Source of the DNA: an uncultured Eubacterium sp.
GTDB taxonomy: Bacteria; Bacillota; Clostridia; Lachnospirales; Lachnospiraceae
Assembly: GCA_900548465.1 (NCBI GenBank)
Contig: URKY01000043.1
Span: 1-18,761 of the forward strand
Length of the DNA stretch: 18,761 nt
Direction: 5' to 3'
Shown: positions 6,702 to 13,497 of the stretch, piece by piece
How positions within the stretch are numbered: the stretch's first letter is position 1
Layout of the letters: each line of letters begins with the position of its first letter
Position numbers and translations under genes: made by a program
Notes under the pieces: model-generated
Seen by the model: the letters and a program-made list of their open reading frames with translations, nothing else
Databases searched by the model: none
Told to the model about the DNA's origin: nothing

Positions 6702-7973
6702 TTAGTCAAGTGTTTTAAATTGGAAATCTGTTCCTACGACAGCTTCAACAGCCTTAGCCATTTTCTTTTCTGCCTCGGTCATCTGATTTTCTGCATTTTC
6801 AATGTTGGCAGGGTCATTTGCAATTTTAGCAGAAATTTTATCACGTTTTGGAATGGAATTCAGCGTTGCCTGTACCATCTCAAAATCGTTTTGAGCCATT
6901 TCCACCCATTTAGTTTTTGCATCAGAATTGATTTTACCTTCAGCAATTGCATTGTCAACGAACTGTTCGATAGTTTCTTTACGTTTTGCTTCTTCAGCAT
7001 CTTTGTAACTTTTCAATTCGTTCTTGACAGTTGTCAATTCGTTTTGAACATTGGTAAGTTGCGCATCCAATCCTTCTTTCTGAATTTTCAAAGCATTGTA
7101 TGAAGCCTGAATTTCTGCTGCCTTGTTTTCCGCATTTTTCAATGCGTCAATTCGGGTAATAACAGCTGAAACTTCAGAGGTTTTCTCCAAACCAAGCTGG
7201 GCGCATACAGAACCAAATGCAAATTCTTGTTCTTTGTCCATTGTTTTTTGTGAATTTGAATTTTCTATTTGATTTTGATTAGGAATAGAACTGGAATCAT
7301 CAAGTGGTTTAAAATTGCCCAGTTCTGTATTGATAGAAGCCATGATTTTTTGAAGGGCGTTCGCTTCCACTACTCCTTCAATTTGATCTTTTACTTTATT
7401 ACAAACCTGTTTAGAGGTTTTTAAAACACATTCTGCTGATAATATACCGGCGTTTACGGCAGATTTTGCATCAAAGTAAGTTCCATCACAACCTTCTTTT
7501 CCATCCATGATTTCTCGAACCTTAGCTTTCGTCAGACCAAATCTTTTATGATATATGGTTTCAATCTGTTTCTGAAAAGCATTTACAATTTGTTCATTGT
7601 CTGGGTTGCATGACTTTTCGTCACGTATGAAGGGGTTGTGGATCATTAAAATAGAATAGTCACGCATGTAAGAACGAGTTCCTGCCGCCCACAGTACTGA
7701 AGCCATTGATGCTGCCAATCCTTCCACAATTGTTTCAACTTCAATGGGACATTGCTGTATAATGGAGAATGTTCCCATTCCGTACAGAACGCTTCCACCT
7801 TCACTATTAATGCTGATTATAATTTTCGAGGGTTTAACGTAATCTTGTATCCATAAAAATTCATCATTAAAATTACGTGTGCTCTCTTCATCAATTTTGC
7901 CATAGAAGCGCATATATACCGGTTTTGCTTCTTGCGCTTCTCCAACTACATATTTTAATTCATCTACTTTCAT
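6702..7973 (-). CDS. ClpP-type prohead protease fused to scaffold domain (Mu gpI-like)
   Basis: This encodes 423 residues from ATG 7973. Residues about 15-185 are a ClpP-fold serine protease. The SINSEGGSV strand is followed by the nucleophile in GLAASMAS (Ser89), His112 in LMIHNPF and an Asp in TYFDAKSA (Asp168), a credible Ser-His-Asp triad. Residues about 245-423 are helical and coiled-coil (IQASYNALKIQKEGLDAQL, then NVQNELTTVKNELKSYKDAE) and end in a region like the Mu gpI scaffold (FVDNAIAEGKINSDAKTKW). The protein shapes the prohead and then processes scaffold and perhaps capsid. Met245 (ATG at 7241) begins the scaffold part after an S/N/Q-rich linker. It could be an internal start producing free scaffold, as in Mu I/Z and lambda C/Nu3. 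Confidence 0.9.
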   Translation of the reverse strand: MKVDELKYVVGEAQEAKPVYMRFYGKIDEESTRNFNDEFLWIQDYVKPSKIIISINSEGGSVLYGMGTFSIIQQCPIEVETIVEGLAASMASVLWAAGTRSYMRDYSILMIHNPFIRDEKSCNPDNEQIVNAFQKQIETIYHKRFGLTKAKVREIMDGKEGCDGTYFDAKSAVNAGILSAECVLKTSKQVCNKVKDQIEGVVEANALQKIMASINTELGNFKPLDDSSSIPNQNQIENSNSQKTMDKEQEFAFGSVCAQLGLEKTSEVSAVITRIDALKNAENKAAEIQASYNALKIQKEGLDAQLTNVQNELTTVKNELKSYKDAEEAKRKETIEQFVDNAIAEGKINSDAKTKWVEMAQNDFEMVQATLNSIPKRDKISAKIANDPANIENAENQMTEAEKKMAKAVEAVVGTDFQFKTLD

Positions 7974-8025
7974 TTGAGCTTTTTCACAAGAATAGGTATC
8001 AGCTTCTTTAATGGTTGTAAGTTTG

Positions 8026-8799
8026 TTATTCGACTTGACCGGTTGGAGGATCAGTTGAAGGCATTTCTACAGAAGGTTCATACTTAGCTACATCTTCGAT
8101 TTTAGGTTCCTTGTGATTACCATGTGCTTCTGAATCATGTTCTGGTGCATCAGAATGGTTCGTGAATGGTGGCATAACTAAATACCTGTCTACCCATTTG
8201 CGATACTGGAAAGAGGATGATGTTCTAAACCATATCTCGTAGTCAATCCAGTATGGCTGTAGCCCATGATCTAAAGATTCCGGCATATCAAAATAGGTAA
8301 GATTGCAACGTTCATTTAATGCTTCTTCGTAATCTTTCGCATCTTGAATTGCATCATTGATCTGTTGAAAAACGCGAAATCCATGTGTCTCAACAATATC
8401 GTCACTATTGTTTAAATCATTAAGCACAAATCTGATACGCATAGTGGCACGCCCTTCTCCAATTCTTTGTTGGGCAACTAAATAACGTACATTCACAAAC
8501 CGAATAAATGCCGCAGGAAAAGGTATAGCATATTCTGTATTACCACGAGTACGAACAATACGTTCAAACTGTCCGTTATCTATTTTTACAGTTTGGAATA
8601 GTTTAGGCGAATTATTATCGTTAGGGTCTGTATGTAAGGACTCTAATACACGTTTTACAGCTAAATACACATCCTCTAAAGGGTTGTTGTCTACTTCCTC
8701 CAAAGTAGTATCGTCATCATCGGGAAGGGGAGAGGTGTCTTTTGCAAACGTGTCTTTTAAACTGTCCGGTAAATCTGTTTTATATTTATCTACTATCAT
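8026..8799 (-). CDS. Hypothetical phage structural protein (head-tail connector candidate)
   Basis: This encodes 257 residues from ATG 8799, which overlaps the stop of the gpG-like gene by four bases (8796-8799), so the two are translationally coupled. The N-terminus is acidic (PLPDDDDTTLEEVDNNPLED). The middle has mixed beta/helix segments (EYAIPFPAAFIRFVNVRYLV, RIGEGRATMRIRFVLNDL, HGFRVFQQINDAIQDAKDYE). The C-terminal about 50 residues are H/E/P-rich and look disordered. The central pattern of an alpha/beta core ending in YWIDYEIWFRTSSSFQYRKW resembles small tail-terminator or neck proteins. Its place between the gpG-like gene and the protease also suggests a connector role. I cannot name the family with confidence. 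Confidence 0.7.
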   Translation of the reverse strand: MIVDKYKTDLPDSLKDTFAKDTSPLPDDDDTTLEEVDNNPLEDVYLAVKRVLESLHTDPNDNNSPKLFQTVKIDNGQFERIVRTRGNTEYAIPFPAAFIRFVNVRYLVAQQRIGEGRATMRIRFVLNDLNNSDDIVETHGFRVFQQINDAIQDAKDYEEALNERCNLTYFDMPESLDHGLQPYWIDYEIWFRTSSSFQYRKWVDRYLVMPPFTNHSDAPEHDSEAHGNHKEPKIEDVAKYEPSVEMPSTDPPTGQVE

Positions 8800-9290
8800 T
8801 TTGGAAAGCCATCAAAAATACGAATACTGTAAGATGAAATTTTATCAGCTACGGTTGTAGAATATCCTATAAATTGCCTTTGTCTAATATAGGATGCTGG
8901 AGAACCTGGTTTGGCAATTTTCCCTCCTTCATTATGTATTGCTGCATAACAAAAGTTTCTTCCATATTGCCTATTACTAAATTTGAACATGTCTGGATCT
9001 GTGAATAATTTAACACCACGATTCTTATTAGAATGAAAGCGTTCCCATATTATTGAATGTTTTAATGCTCCTGTTTCTTCCAATATAGGGTGTGGCTTAT
9101 GATTACGTCTGGATTGCCAAGAAAAAGTTCCGGCTGAATTGAACCGCCGGAGATAAAAAGAGTCTCTAAATATTTTTTTTGCGGCATTACCTACCAATGT
9201 TTCAAAATTGAATACATTAACTTCAAATTTATTAGGCAATCTCAACCATTGTTGAGCTAATTGTCTTGGAGTTATTACTTTTCCAGCCAT
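8796..9290 (-). CDS. Phage virion morphogenesis protein (Mu gpG / tail-completion S-like)
   Basis: This encodes 164 residues from ATG 9290, overlapping the end of the gpF-like gene by 16 bases. The pattern follows the Mu gpG family: an N-terminal helical region, then PILEETGALKHSIIW, a strand pair GVKLFTDPDMF, YAAIHNEGGKI and a closing QFIGYS motif. The 'TG-L--S' and 'YA--H--GG' signatures are characteristic of this family and of the related HK97 gp10-type proteins. These proteins act at the head-tail joining stage or in tail completion. The position directly after gpF is the Mu order (F then G). Confidence 0.87.
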   Translation of the reverse strand: MAGKVITPRQLAQQWLRLPNKFEVNVFNFETLVGNAAKKIFRDSFYLRRFNSAGTFSWQSRRNHKPHPILEETGALKHSIIWERFHSNKNRGVKLFTDPDMFKFSNRQYGRNFCYAAIHNEGGKIAKPGSPASYIRQRQFIGYSTTVADKISSYSIRIFDGFPK

Positions 9291-9988
9291 TTGTCCTTAA
9301 TTTTATTAGCAATGGTACGCAGCCTCTTTTTATGCTTTTTAGGAATAATAAAGTATGAATGTGCATCACTAAATATTCGCCCACCCTTTGCTACACTTTC
9401 TTTAAATACTGGATTAACAAAATCGGGCATCTCAATAATTTGTCCCATCACCTGTGATAATTTGGATTGGTTGAGAACGTCAGCACTTTCTTCTACTAGA
9501 AAACAACGGCATCCATGTTCAATTGGGGGGATTAACCATGCTGGGAAAGATGCTTTGCGGTAGCTAGTCCCTTCTAATGCAAGGTGCCAAGGGCGCACCC
9601 TATTATCTCCCTGTGTCATATATGTTAACACTGTATTATTGCTATACAAAATCCAACCAGCAGCAATTCCCATCGCATATTCAATATCTTCGTTTTCAAT
9701 ATTCGCGTATATGCTATTGTATCTGTGAAAAATATTTTCAGCTTCTGCCAGATCTACTTCATTGGTAATATTAAAATTGTCTGGAAGGTTCTCCGACATC
9801 TGAAATTCTTCAGCTACTGCAAAATCAACAAGATTATCTAATGCAGCTACTAATATATTACGTTGCTCTTTTTCTAATTTGGTTAATCCATCATTGTGAT
9901 TACGAAGTAATTCCAGTGCTTTTTCAAAGTCCATACCAAAACCTTTGATTGCATGATTCAATGCAAATTCCGCACGTAACGTCATCAT
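9275..9988 (-). CDS. Minor head / head morphogenesis protein (Mu gpF-like), probably expressed by frameshift from portal
   Basis: From the first ATG (9988) this gives 237 residues. The C-terminal half has the gpF-like signature: TQGDNRVRPWHLALEGTSY, then WLIPPIEHGCRCFLV, with the conserved D-x-R-x-R-P-x-H and CRC elements. The N-terminal half is helical. The frame is open for 57 codons upstream of this ATG, back to 10159, with coding-like composition (EENAEYLAIYAVFQKFLQDY) and no ATG, GTG, TTG or CTG. It is preceded by TGA at 10162-10160. The open region starts exactly at a slippery heptamer in the portal frame, so the full product is probably a portal-gpF fusion. Translation from ATG 9988 would give a truncated minor head protein. 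Mu gpF-type proteins sit on the portal and help DNA packaging and ejection. Confidence 0.82.
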   Translation of the reverse strand: MMTLRAEFALNHAIKGFGMDFEKALELLRNHNDGLTKLEKEQRNILVAALDNLVDFAVAEEFQMSENLPDNFNITNEVDLAEAENIFHRYNSIYANIENEDIEYAMGIAAGWILYSNNTVLTYMTQGDNRVRPWHLALEGTSYRKASFPAWLIPPIEHGCRCFLVEESADVLNQSKLSQVMGQIIEMPDFVNPVFKESVAKGGRIFSDAHSYFIIPKKHKKRLRTIANKIKDKWLEK

Positions 9989-10114
9989 TTCTTCTAATAA
10001 ATCCCAACGATCCTCTATATTGCCATAGTCCTGTAAAAACTTCTGGAAAACAGCGTAGATAGCAAGGTATTCAGCATTCTCTTCATCTTTGTTCGATTTA
10101 GATTCTGCAAGGAC

Positions 10115-10159
10115 GGAAGGAGAAGTGCTATCTTTTATTCTCCTTCCATTAGAAAATTT
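10115..10159 (-). promoter_or_regulatory. -1 programmed ribosomal frameshift signal joining portal to gpF-like gene
   Basis: The minus-strand heptamer AAATTTT (10159-10153) lies in the portal frame as A AAT TTT (X XXY YYZ), seven codons before the portal stop at 10137-10135. After a 5-nt spacer, GGAAGGAG (10147-10140) pairs perfectly with CTCCTTCC (10122-10115) around a 17-nt loop. The -1 frame is closed by TGA just before the heptamer and open for 292 codons after it. The fusion would be about 732 residues. An alternative is that AAGGAG acts as a ribosome-binding site for a non-standard start such as ATA, but the spacing is poor. Confidence 0.75.
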
Positions 10160-11472
10160 TCAACGTTGCTTGAATTCTTTCGTTCACCACGCCTATGCCC
10201 ATATCTTTTGTAATATTCTTCATCGGACATAATGCGTCTATCATTGGAACTTCCATTTATGCTCCCGCTATTACTTGCCATTTCCGATATAGCGTTAAAT
10301 TGTTTCCCTACGACAATACCAAATTCTTTTTCGATTTCATCTGCTGATACTTCATACTTATCTGTAATAAAAGAATATAAGCTAATCTTGTCTTTGTTAC
10401 TCATTTCTACACGGTTGGCATATTTGAATTCTAATCCCGGCTTGATATATCCCATAGATACTAATCTAGGAACGATCTCTTCATTCATTACATTTTCAAT
10501 GAAACCGCGATACATTTCTATGCGCTCCCGAAAAATGTCTTGGTGAGCATTTGTTGATCCAACATAAGATTGGGTTGCTCCAGCCATAGATTCAGAGCCA
10601 ACTATTAGATTAGAAACTTCTGTATTGGCAAAATTTATTAAACTAGTATATATGTGTTCGGAATTTGACATTGTAAATGTCTTAATGTCAATATCATCGT
10701 TCAATCCTGTGACTATTATTTTATTCTGAGCCGCATTTGCAATGTTTTGTGCTAATCGTTGTCGATCTTGGATGCTTTCTGATTCAGTCTTACCATGTAT
10801 GATAGGTTGACCATAAGTATGACTAAAATTAACATAATTAGCAAGAGTGAATTTTTTTGCAAGGATAGTTGGGGTAGTTGCAGAGAATAGCCCCAAGTCA
10901 CCATTATCAATAAGTATATAATTCTTGGAGTATTGCGATGAAGCAATATCCCATCCAGGATTCCACTGCCCTTGTCTTTGCACAACTCGTAATTGACTTG
11001 CCAATACATTTCTTCGCTCAATAATATTTACTTCAGCTAGCTTTCCTGTTAAAGGATTAATATCAGGCATTATTTCTAATAAGGTGTAACCGTACCATTT
11101 GGCTTCAACAATACCTTTTATGATTTTAGTGAATTGAGAACCTTGTATCTTTTTGGTTTCTTCTACATCCTTAATATATTTTCCTCGTTCATTTTGTCTT
11201 GCCAACATGTATCGTTCGCCTATAATCTGTGATTCTACAGTTTCTAATACTGCACGTAAATGAGCATCCTGCTCTACACATGCTTCGTATAAATCTATCA
11301 GTGGACCACGATCATCTAAAACAACCCCGCGTGTTACTTGGGATTGAATGGATTTGTATCTACAATGACGGTCAATCTCCCTAACATATTCTTGAATAGT
11401 TTTTTTGCTAGTTTTAAATATGCTTTCTAAAGGAGTGCCGTGAAATGTTGTTTCTGCACTAATTACATTCAT
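10135..11472 (-). CDS. Phage portal protein (DUF935, Mu gp29-like)
   Basis: This encodes 445 residues from ATG 11472 (MNVISAETTFHGTPLESIFK). It follows the DUF935 pattern: IDLYEACVEQDAHLRAVLET (the helix in which successive DNA-contact and stem regions start), IVEAKWYGYTLLEIMPDI, ANYVNFSHTYGQPIIHGK, then NAAQNKIIVTGLNDDIDIKT and NTEVSNLIVGSESMAGATQS, ending in FRERIEMYRGFIENVMNEEI. The dodecameric portal forms the packaging channel at one vertex. The C-terminus (DEEYYKRYGHRRGERKNSSN) is basic and polar. The gene is the first of the late module. The large terminase, which normally precedes the portal in Mu-like phages, is not here. The 3' end carries a -1 frameshift signal. Confidence 0.92.
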   Translation of the reverse strand: MNVISAETTFHGTPLESIFKTSKKTIQEYVREIDRHCRYKSIQSQVTRGVVLDDRGPLIDLYEACVEQDAHLRAVLETVESQIIGERYMLARQNERGKYIKDVEETKKIQGSQFTKIIKGIVEAKWYGYTLLEIMPDINPLTGKLAEVNIIERRNVLASQLRVVQRQGQWNPGWDIASSQYSKNYILIDNGDLGLFSATTPTILAKKFTLANYVNFSHTYGQPIIHGKTESESIQDRQRLAQNIANAAQNKIIVTGLNDDIDIKTFTMSNSEHIYTSLINFANTEVSNLIVGSESMAGATQSYVGSTNAHQDIFRERIEMYRGFIENVMNEEIVPRLVSMGYIKPGLEFKYANRVEMSNKDKISLYSFITDKYEVSADEIEKEFGIVVGKQFNAISEMASNSGSINGSSNDRRIMSDEEYYKRYGHRRGERKNSSNVENFLMEGE

Positions 11473-11694
11473 ATTAAGAGTTTTTGAAAGAATAGATAGC
11501 GAGTCTAAAGTTGGTTTCTATATATATGATGGGGTAGAAGTATATGTATTATAATTTGAAATTTATAAGTATCAGTATTATAGATATATAGCTATAAAAT
11601 ATGTGTTAAATATATGATTTTGTATTGTCAATATGATAAAATAAAATATCTTTGCGTCGATAATTTAATGTTTAACAAATAATACGTCATTAAA
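11473..11694. other. Divergent AT-rich intergenic region
   Basis: This 222-bp non-coding segment separates the minus-strand structural module from the plus-strand module. It is strongly AT-rich, with a small dyad TTATAG/CTATAA (11578-11583 and 11592-11597). A plus-strand promoter is visible. No minus-strand TTTG/TAnnTTTG promoter was found, so late transcription may need a phage activator. Confidence 0.6.
11624..11654 (+). promoter_or_regulatory. Bacteroides-type promoter of the plus-strand module
   Basis: ATTG (11624-11627), a 19-bp spacer and TATCTTTG (11647-11654) match the Bacteroidetes promoter pattern with one deviation in the -33 box. The predicted start near 11661 gives a leader of about 34 nt before the ATG at 11695. 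Confidence 0.7.
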
Positions 11695-12228
11695 ATGAGT
11701 AAAGATTTTAATTATTTTCGCATTAAGATGGCATACAAGGGCACAAATGATCTAGGTGCTATTGTTCCCATCAAATCAGAAGATCTGGTAATGGCTACAT
11801 GCTATACCGAAGCAGAACAAATCGCATATAAGTTGACTGAAGGAAAAGATGAGTTTGGTGATGTGGATGTAGAAATTGTCCGCACCAAAATTTCAGAAGT
11901 TGCTTATAACGATACATTTGCTACTGATACTGAACTAATTTGTGGATTAATATCCTATTTTTTTGAAGAAAGTGAAGATACAGAAGTTGGGTTGTATCAA
12001 GTATCTCTTGTTTATTATGATGTGGACGAAAAGACTGGTAAAACCAAAAGTTCCAACAGTACAATTTACGTACCGGCTTATTCTTCATCTGAAGCGATAG
12101 AAAATATTCGCACTTACTTAAAACGGGCTGGGGAAACACGTGAATATACTATTCGCAATGTCAAATATGACAAAGCACAATCGGTCATGGTTACACCTGA
12201 AACTCATCAAAACAACATTAGGGTATAA
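11695..12228 (+). CDS. DUF4494-like phage protein
   Basis: This encodes 177 residues. The N-terminal half (YFRIKMAYKGTNDLG, then DLVMATCYTEAEQIAY) follows the DUF4494 pattern common in Bacteroidales phages and plasmids. A strand-rich opening is followed by a 'SFTEAEA'-like motif, here CYTEAEQ. It then has VDVEIVRTKISEVAYND and a second strand/helix repeat (YQVSLVYYDVDEKTGKTKSS, then VPAYSSSEAIENIRTYLK). Two similar halves are seen: an N-terminal x-YTEAE helix and a C-terminal YSSSEA helix, suggesting an internal duplication. The biochemical role is unknown. It is the first gene after the plus-strand promoter and overlaps the next gene by one base (TAATG), so the two are coupled. Confidence 0.78.
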   Translation: MSKDFNYFRIKMAYKGTNDLGAIVPIKSEDLVMATCYTEAEQIAYKLTEGKDEFGDVDVEIVRTKISEVAYNDTFATDTELICGLISYFFEESEDTEVGLYQVSLVYYDVDEKTGKTKSSNSTIYVPAYSSSEAIENIRTYLKRAGETREYTIRNVKYDKAQSVMVTPETHQNNIRV

Positions 12229-12692
12229 TGACTTCTCCTAAGGGAACCGGGAAAATTATCAATATCAAATGTACAGAAGTCTCACTCCCGGAATTTCCTA
12301 ATCTCCTTTTTGGAACTCATTTTGATGGTAGCAGAATTTTTGATGCTACATATTATCTCCAATCTAAAGACCCCGACAATAAATTAAGCATAGAAGACTT
12401 CTTTCATAAGTTTGATTTCCAAATCAAGGCTATTGCAGAAACTTACAAGTTGCCTTTAGAGAAACTGGTATCAATCAACACGGAGGGGCATCAATTGATT
12501 GACGGATGTTTATGCTATCCGTTTTTATCTTATGTTGATCCGCAATTCTGCGCATATATCAATGAAATAATAGACGAAATGTTTGTTACTGGAGTTGTTG
12601 TGTCAGATACACATTTAATTTCGTTGGTAAAGAAAAGGCTTCCTCCAGAATTGCTCAAACAAATTTGGGATGGCAGAGAAGATTTTTCGTAA
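12228..12692 (+). CDS. Hypothetical phage protein
   Basis: This encodes 154 residues from ATG 12228, whose A is the last base of the upstream TAA. There is no family I recognise. The sequence is mixed, with FPNLLFGTHFDGSRIFDATY, a helix around SIEDFFHKFDFQIKAIAETY, and an internal LINTEGHQ-like turn (SINTEGHQLIDGCLCYPFLS). The C-terminal helical segment ([20 protein letters not shown]) overlaps the start of the next gene by 23 bases. No membrane segment or signal peptide is seen. It is probably an early or accessory protein co-translated with its neighbours. Confidence 0.72.
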   Translation: MTSPKGTGKIINIKCTEVSLPEFPNLLFGTHFDGSRIFDATYYLQSKDPDNKLSIEDFFHKFDFQIKAIAETYKLPLEKLVSINTEGHQLIDGCLCYPFLSYVDPQFCAYINEIIDEMFVTGVVVSDTHLISLVKKRLPPELLKQIWDGREDFS

Positions 12693-13017
12693 ACCCAAAG
12701 CTGTCTTAATATTTAATCGCAGAAAAACATTGGCTCTTATGGCTGCTTCAGTAAATGAGGCAGCTAAAATCAGCGGTTTAAAGCCTGGAAATATTTCTAA
12801 GGCTTGTGTCGGTACATTGATTTCCAATGGTATGTATTATTTTAGATATATAGGCAGTGATGTTGAAATAGAGTTATCAGATATAGGTTCATTAAAGTTA
12901 GAGGAATATGACAAATTATGTGGTATCGAACGTCAGACATATCCTACGATGGCGATGAATCGTAAAAAATGGAAATATAATAAAAACAATAGAACGTATG
13001 AAAGTAAAAGTTTATAG
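12670..13017 (+). CDS. Small protein with NUMOD-like DNA-binding helices
   Basis: This encodes 115 residues. The segment [20 protein letters not shown] (about residues 28-47), followed by [12 protein letters not shown], looks like a nuclease-associated modular DNA-binding domain (NUMOD type): a short helix-turn-helix in which an 'EAAK-tG--ps-Is-ac' pattern is usual. No HNH or GIY-YIG nuclease motif accompanies it, so it may be a stand-alone binding module, possibly derived from a homing endonuclease. It overlaps both neighbours (23 bases upstream and 20 bases with dUTPase), so the start could be slightly different. The C-terminus is lysine/asparagine-rich. Confidence 0.65.
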   Translation: MAEKIFRKPKAVLIFNRRKTLALMAASVNEAAKISGLKPGNISKACVGTLISNGMYYFRYIGSDVEIELSDIGSLKLEEYDKLCGIERQTYPTMAMNRKKWKYNKNNRTYESKSL

Positions 13018-13441
13018 TACATCAAAACATCCGTTGCCTCAATACGCAACTAAGCAATCAGCAGGACTGGACCTAAGAGCAAATATTGATGCTCCAATTA
13101 CTATTAATCCTAGAGAACGTGTATTGGTTCCAACAGGATTACATATACAACTTCCAGAAGGTTTTGAAGCAAGAATTCAGCCTAGAAGTGGACTAGCCCT
13201 TAAAAAAGGAATCACTTGTCTTAATTCTCCAGGATGCGTGGATGCCGACTATCGAGGTGATGTAGGTGTAATTCTTATTAATCATGGAACAGAGCCGTTT
13301 ACTGTTAATGACGGGGAACGGATTGCTCAAATGATTATCTCTAAATATGAACAAGCAGAATGGGAGCCTGTTTCTTCAATCGAAGATTTAGAGATCACAG
13401 AACGCGGTGAACAAGGATTTGGGCATTCAGGAATAAAATAA
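12998..13441 (+). CDS. dut: dUTP diphosphatase (trimeric dUTPase)
   Basis: This encodes 147 residues, the usual length for the family. All five dUTPase motifs are present in order: AGLDLRA (22-28), PRSGLA (62-67), [11 protein letters not shown] (79-89, with the catalytic Asp84 and uracil-stacking Tyr85), GERIAQMII (106-114) and the C-terminal [10 protein letters not shown] (136-145). The enzyme hydrolyses dUTP to dUMP and pyrophosphate, which prevents uracil incorporation during phage DNA replication and supplies dUMP for dTTP synthesis. It begins 20 bases before the upstream gene ends, so it is probably translationally coupled. A hairpin with a short T-rich run follows it, before the ligase gene. 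Confidence 0.97.
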   Translation: MKVKVYSTSKHPLPQYATKQSAGLDLRANIDAPITINPRERVLVPTGLHIQLPEGFEARIQPRSGLALKKGITCLNSPGCVDADYRGDVGVILINHGTEPFTVNDGERIAQMIISKYEQAEWEPVSSIEDLEITERGEQGFGHSGIK

Positions 13442-13446
13442 GAAAT

Positions 13447-13482
13447 ATGGGGTACGTTTTATGTGCCCCATTATTTAATTTA
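13447..13482 (+). terminator. Weak terminator between dUTPase and ligase
   Basis: ATGGGGTAC (13447 onward) pairs with GTGCCCCAT (to 13471), with one G-U pair, and the T/A-rich TATTTAATTTATAAA follows. The T-run is interrupted, so termination is probably incomplete. No promoter was found before the ligase gene, so read-through is likely. Confidence 0.5.
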
Positions 13483-13497
13483 TAAATATTATAGGAT

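Noticed and set aside
6648..7103. Plus-strand 151-codon open frame rich in F, C and I
   Set aside because: It is antisense to the coiled-coil part of the protease/scaffold gene. The Phe-rich content mirrors lysine- and glutamate-rich codons.
11528..11620. AT-rich runs in the divergent region as a replication origin
   Set aside because: There are no direct repeats of useful length and only a weak 6-bp dyad; ordinary promoter-region AT-richness explains it.
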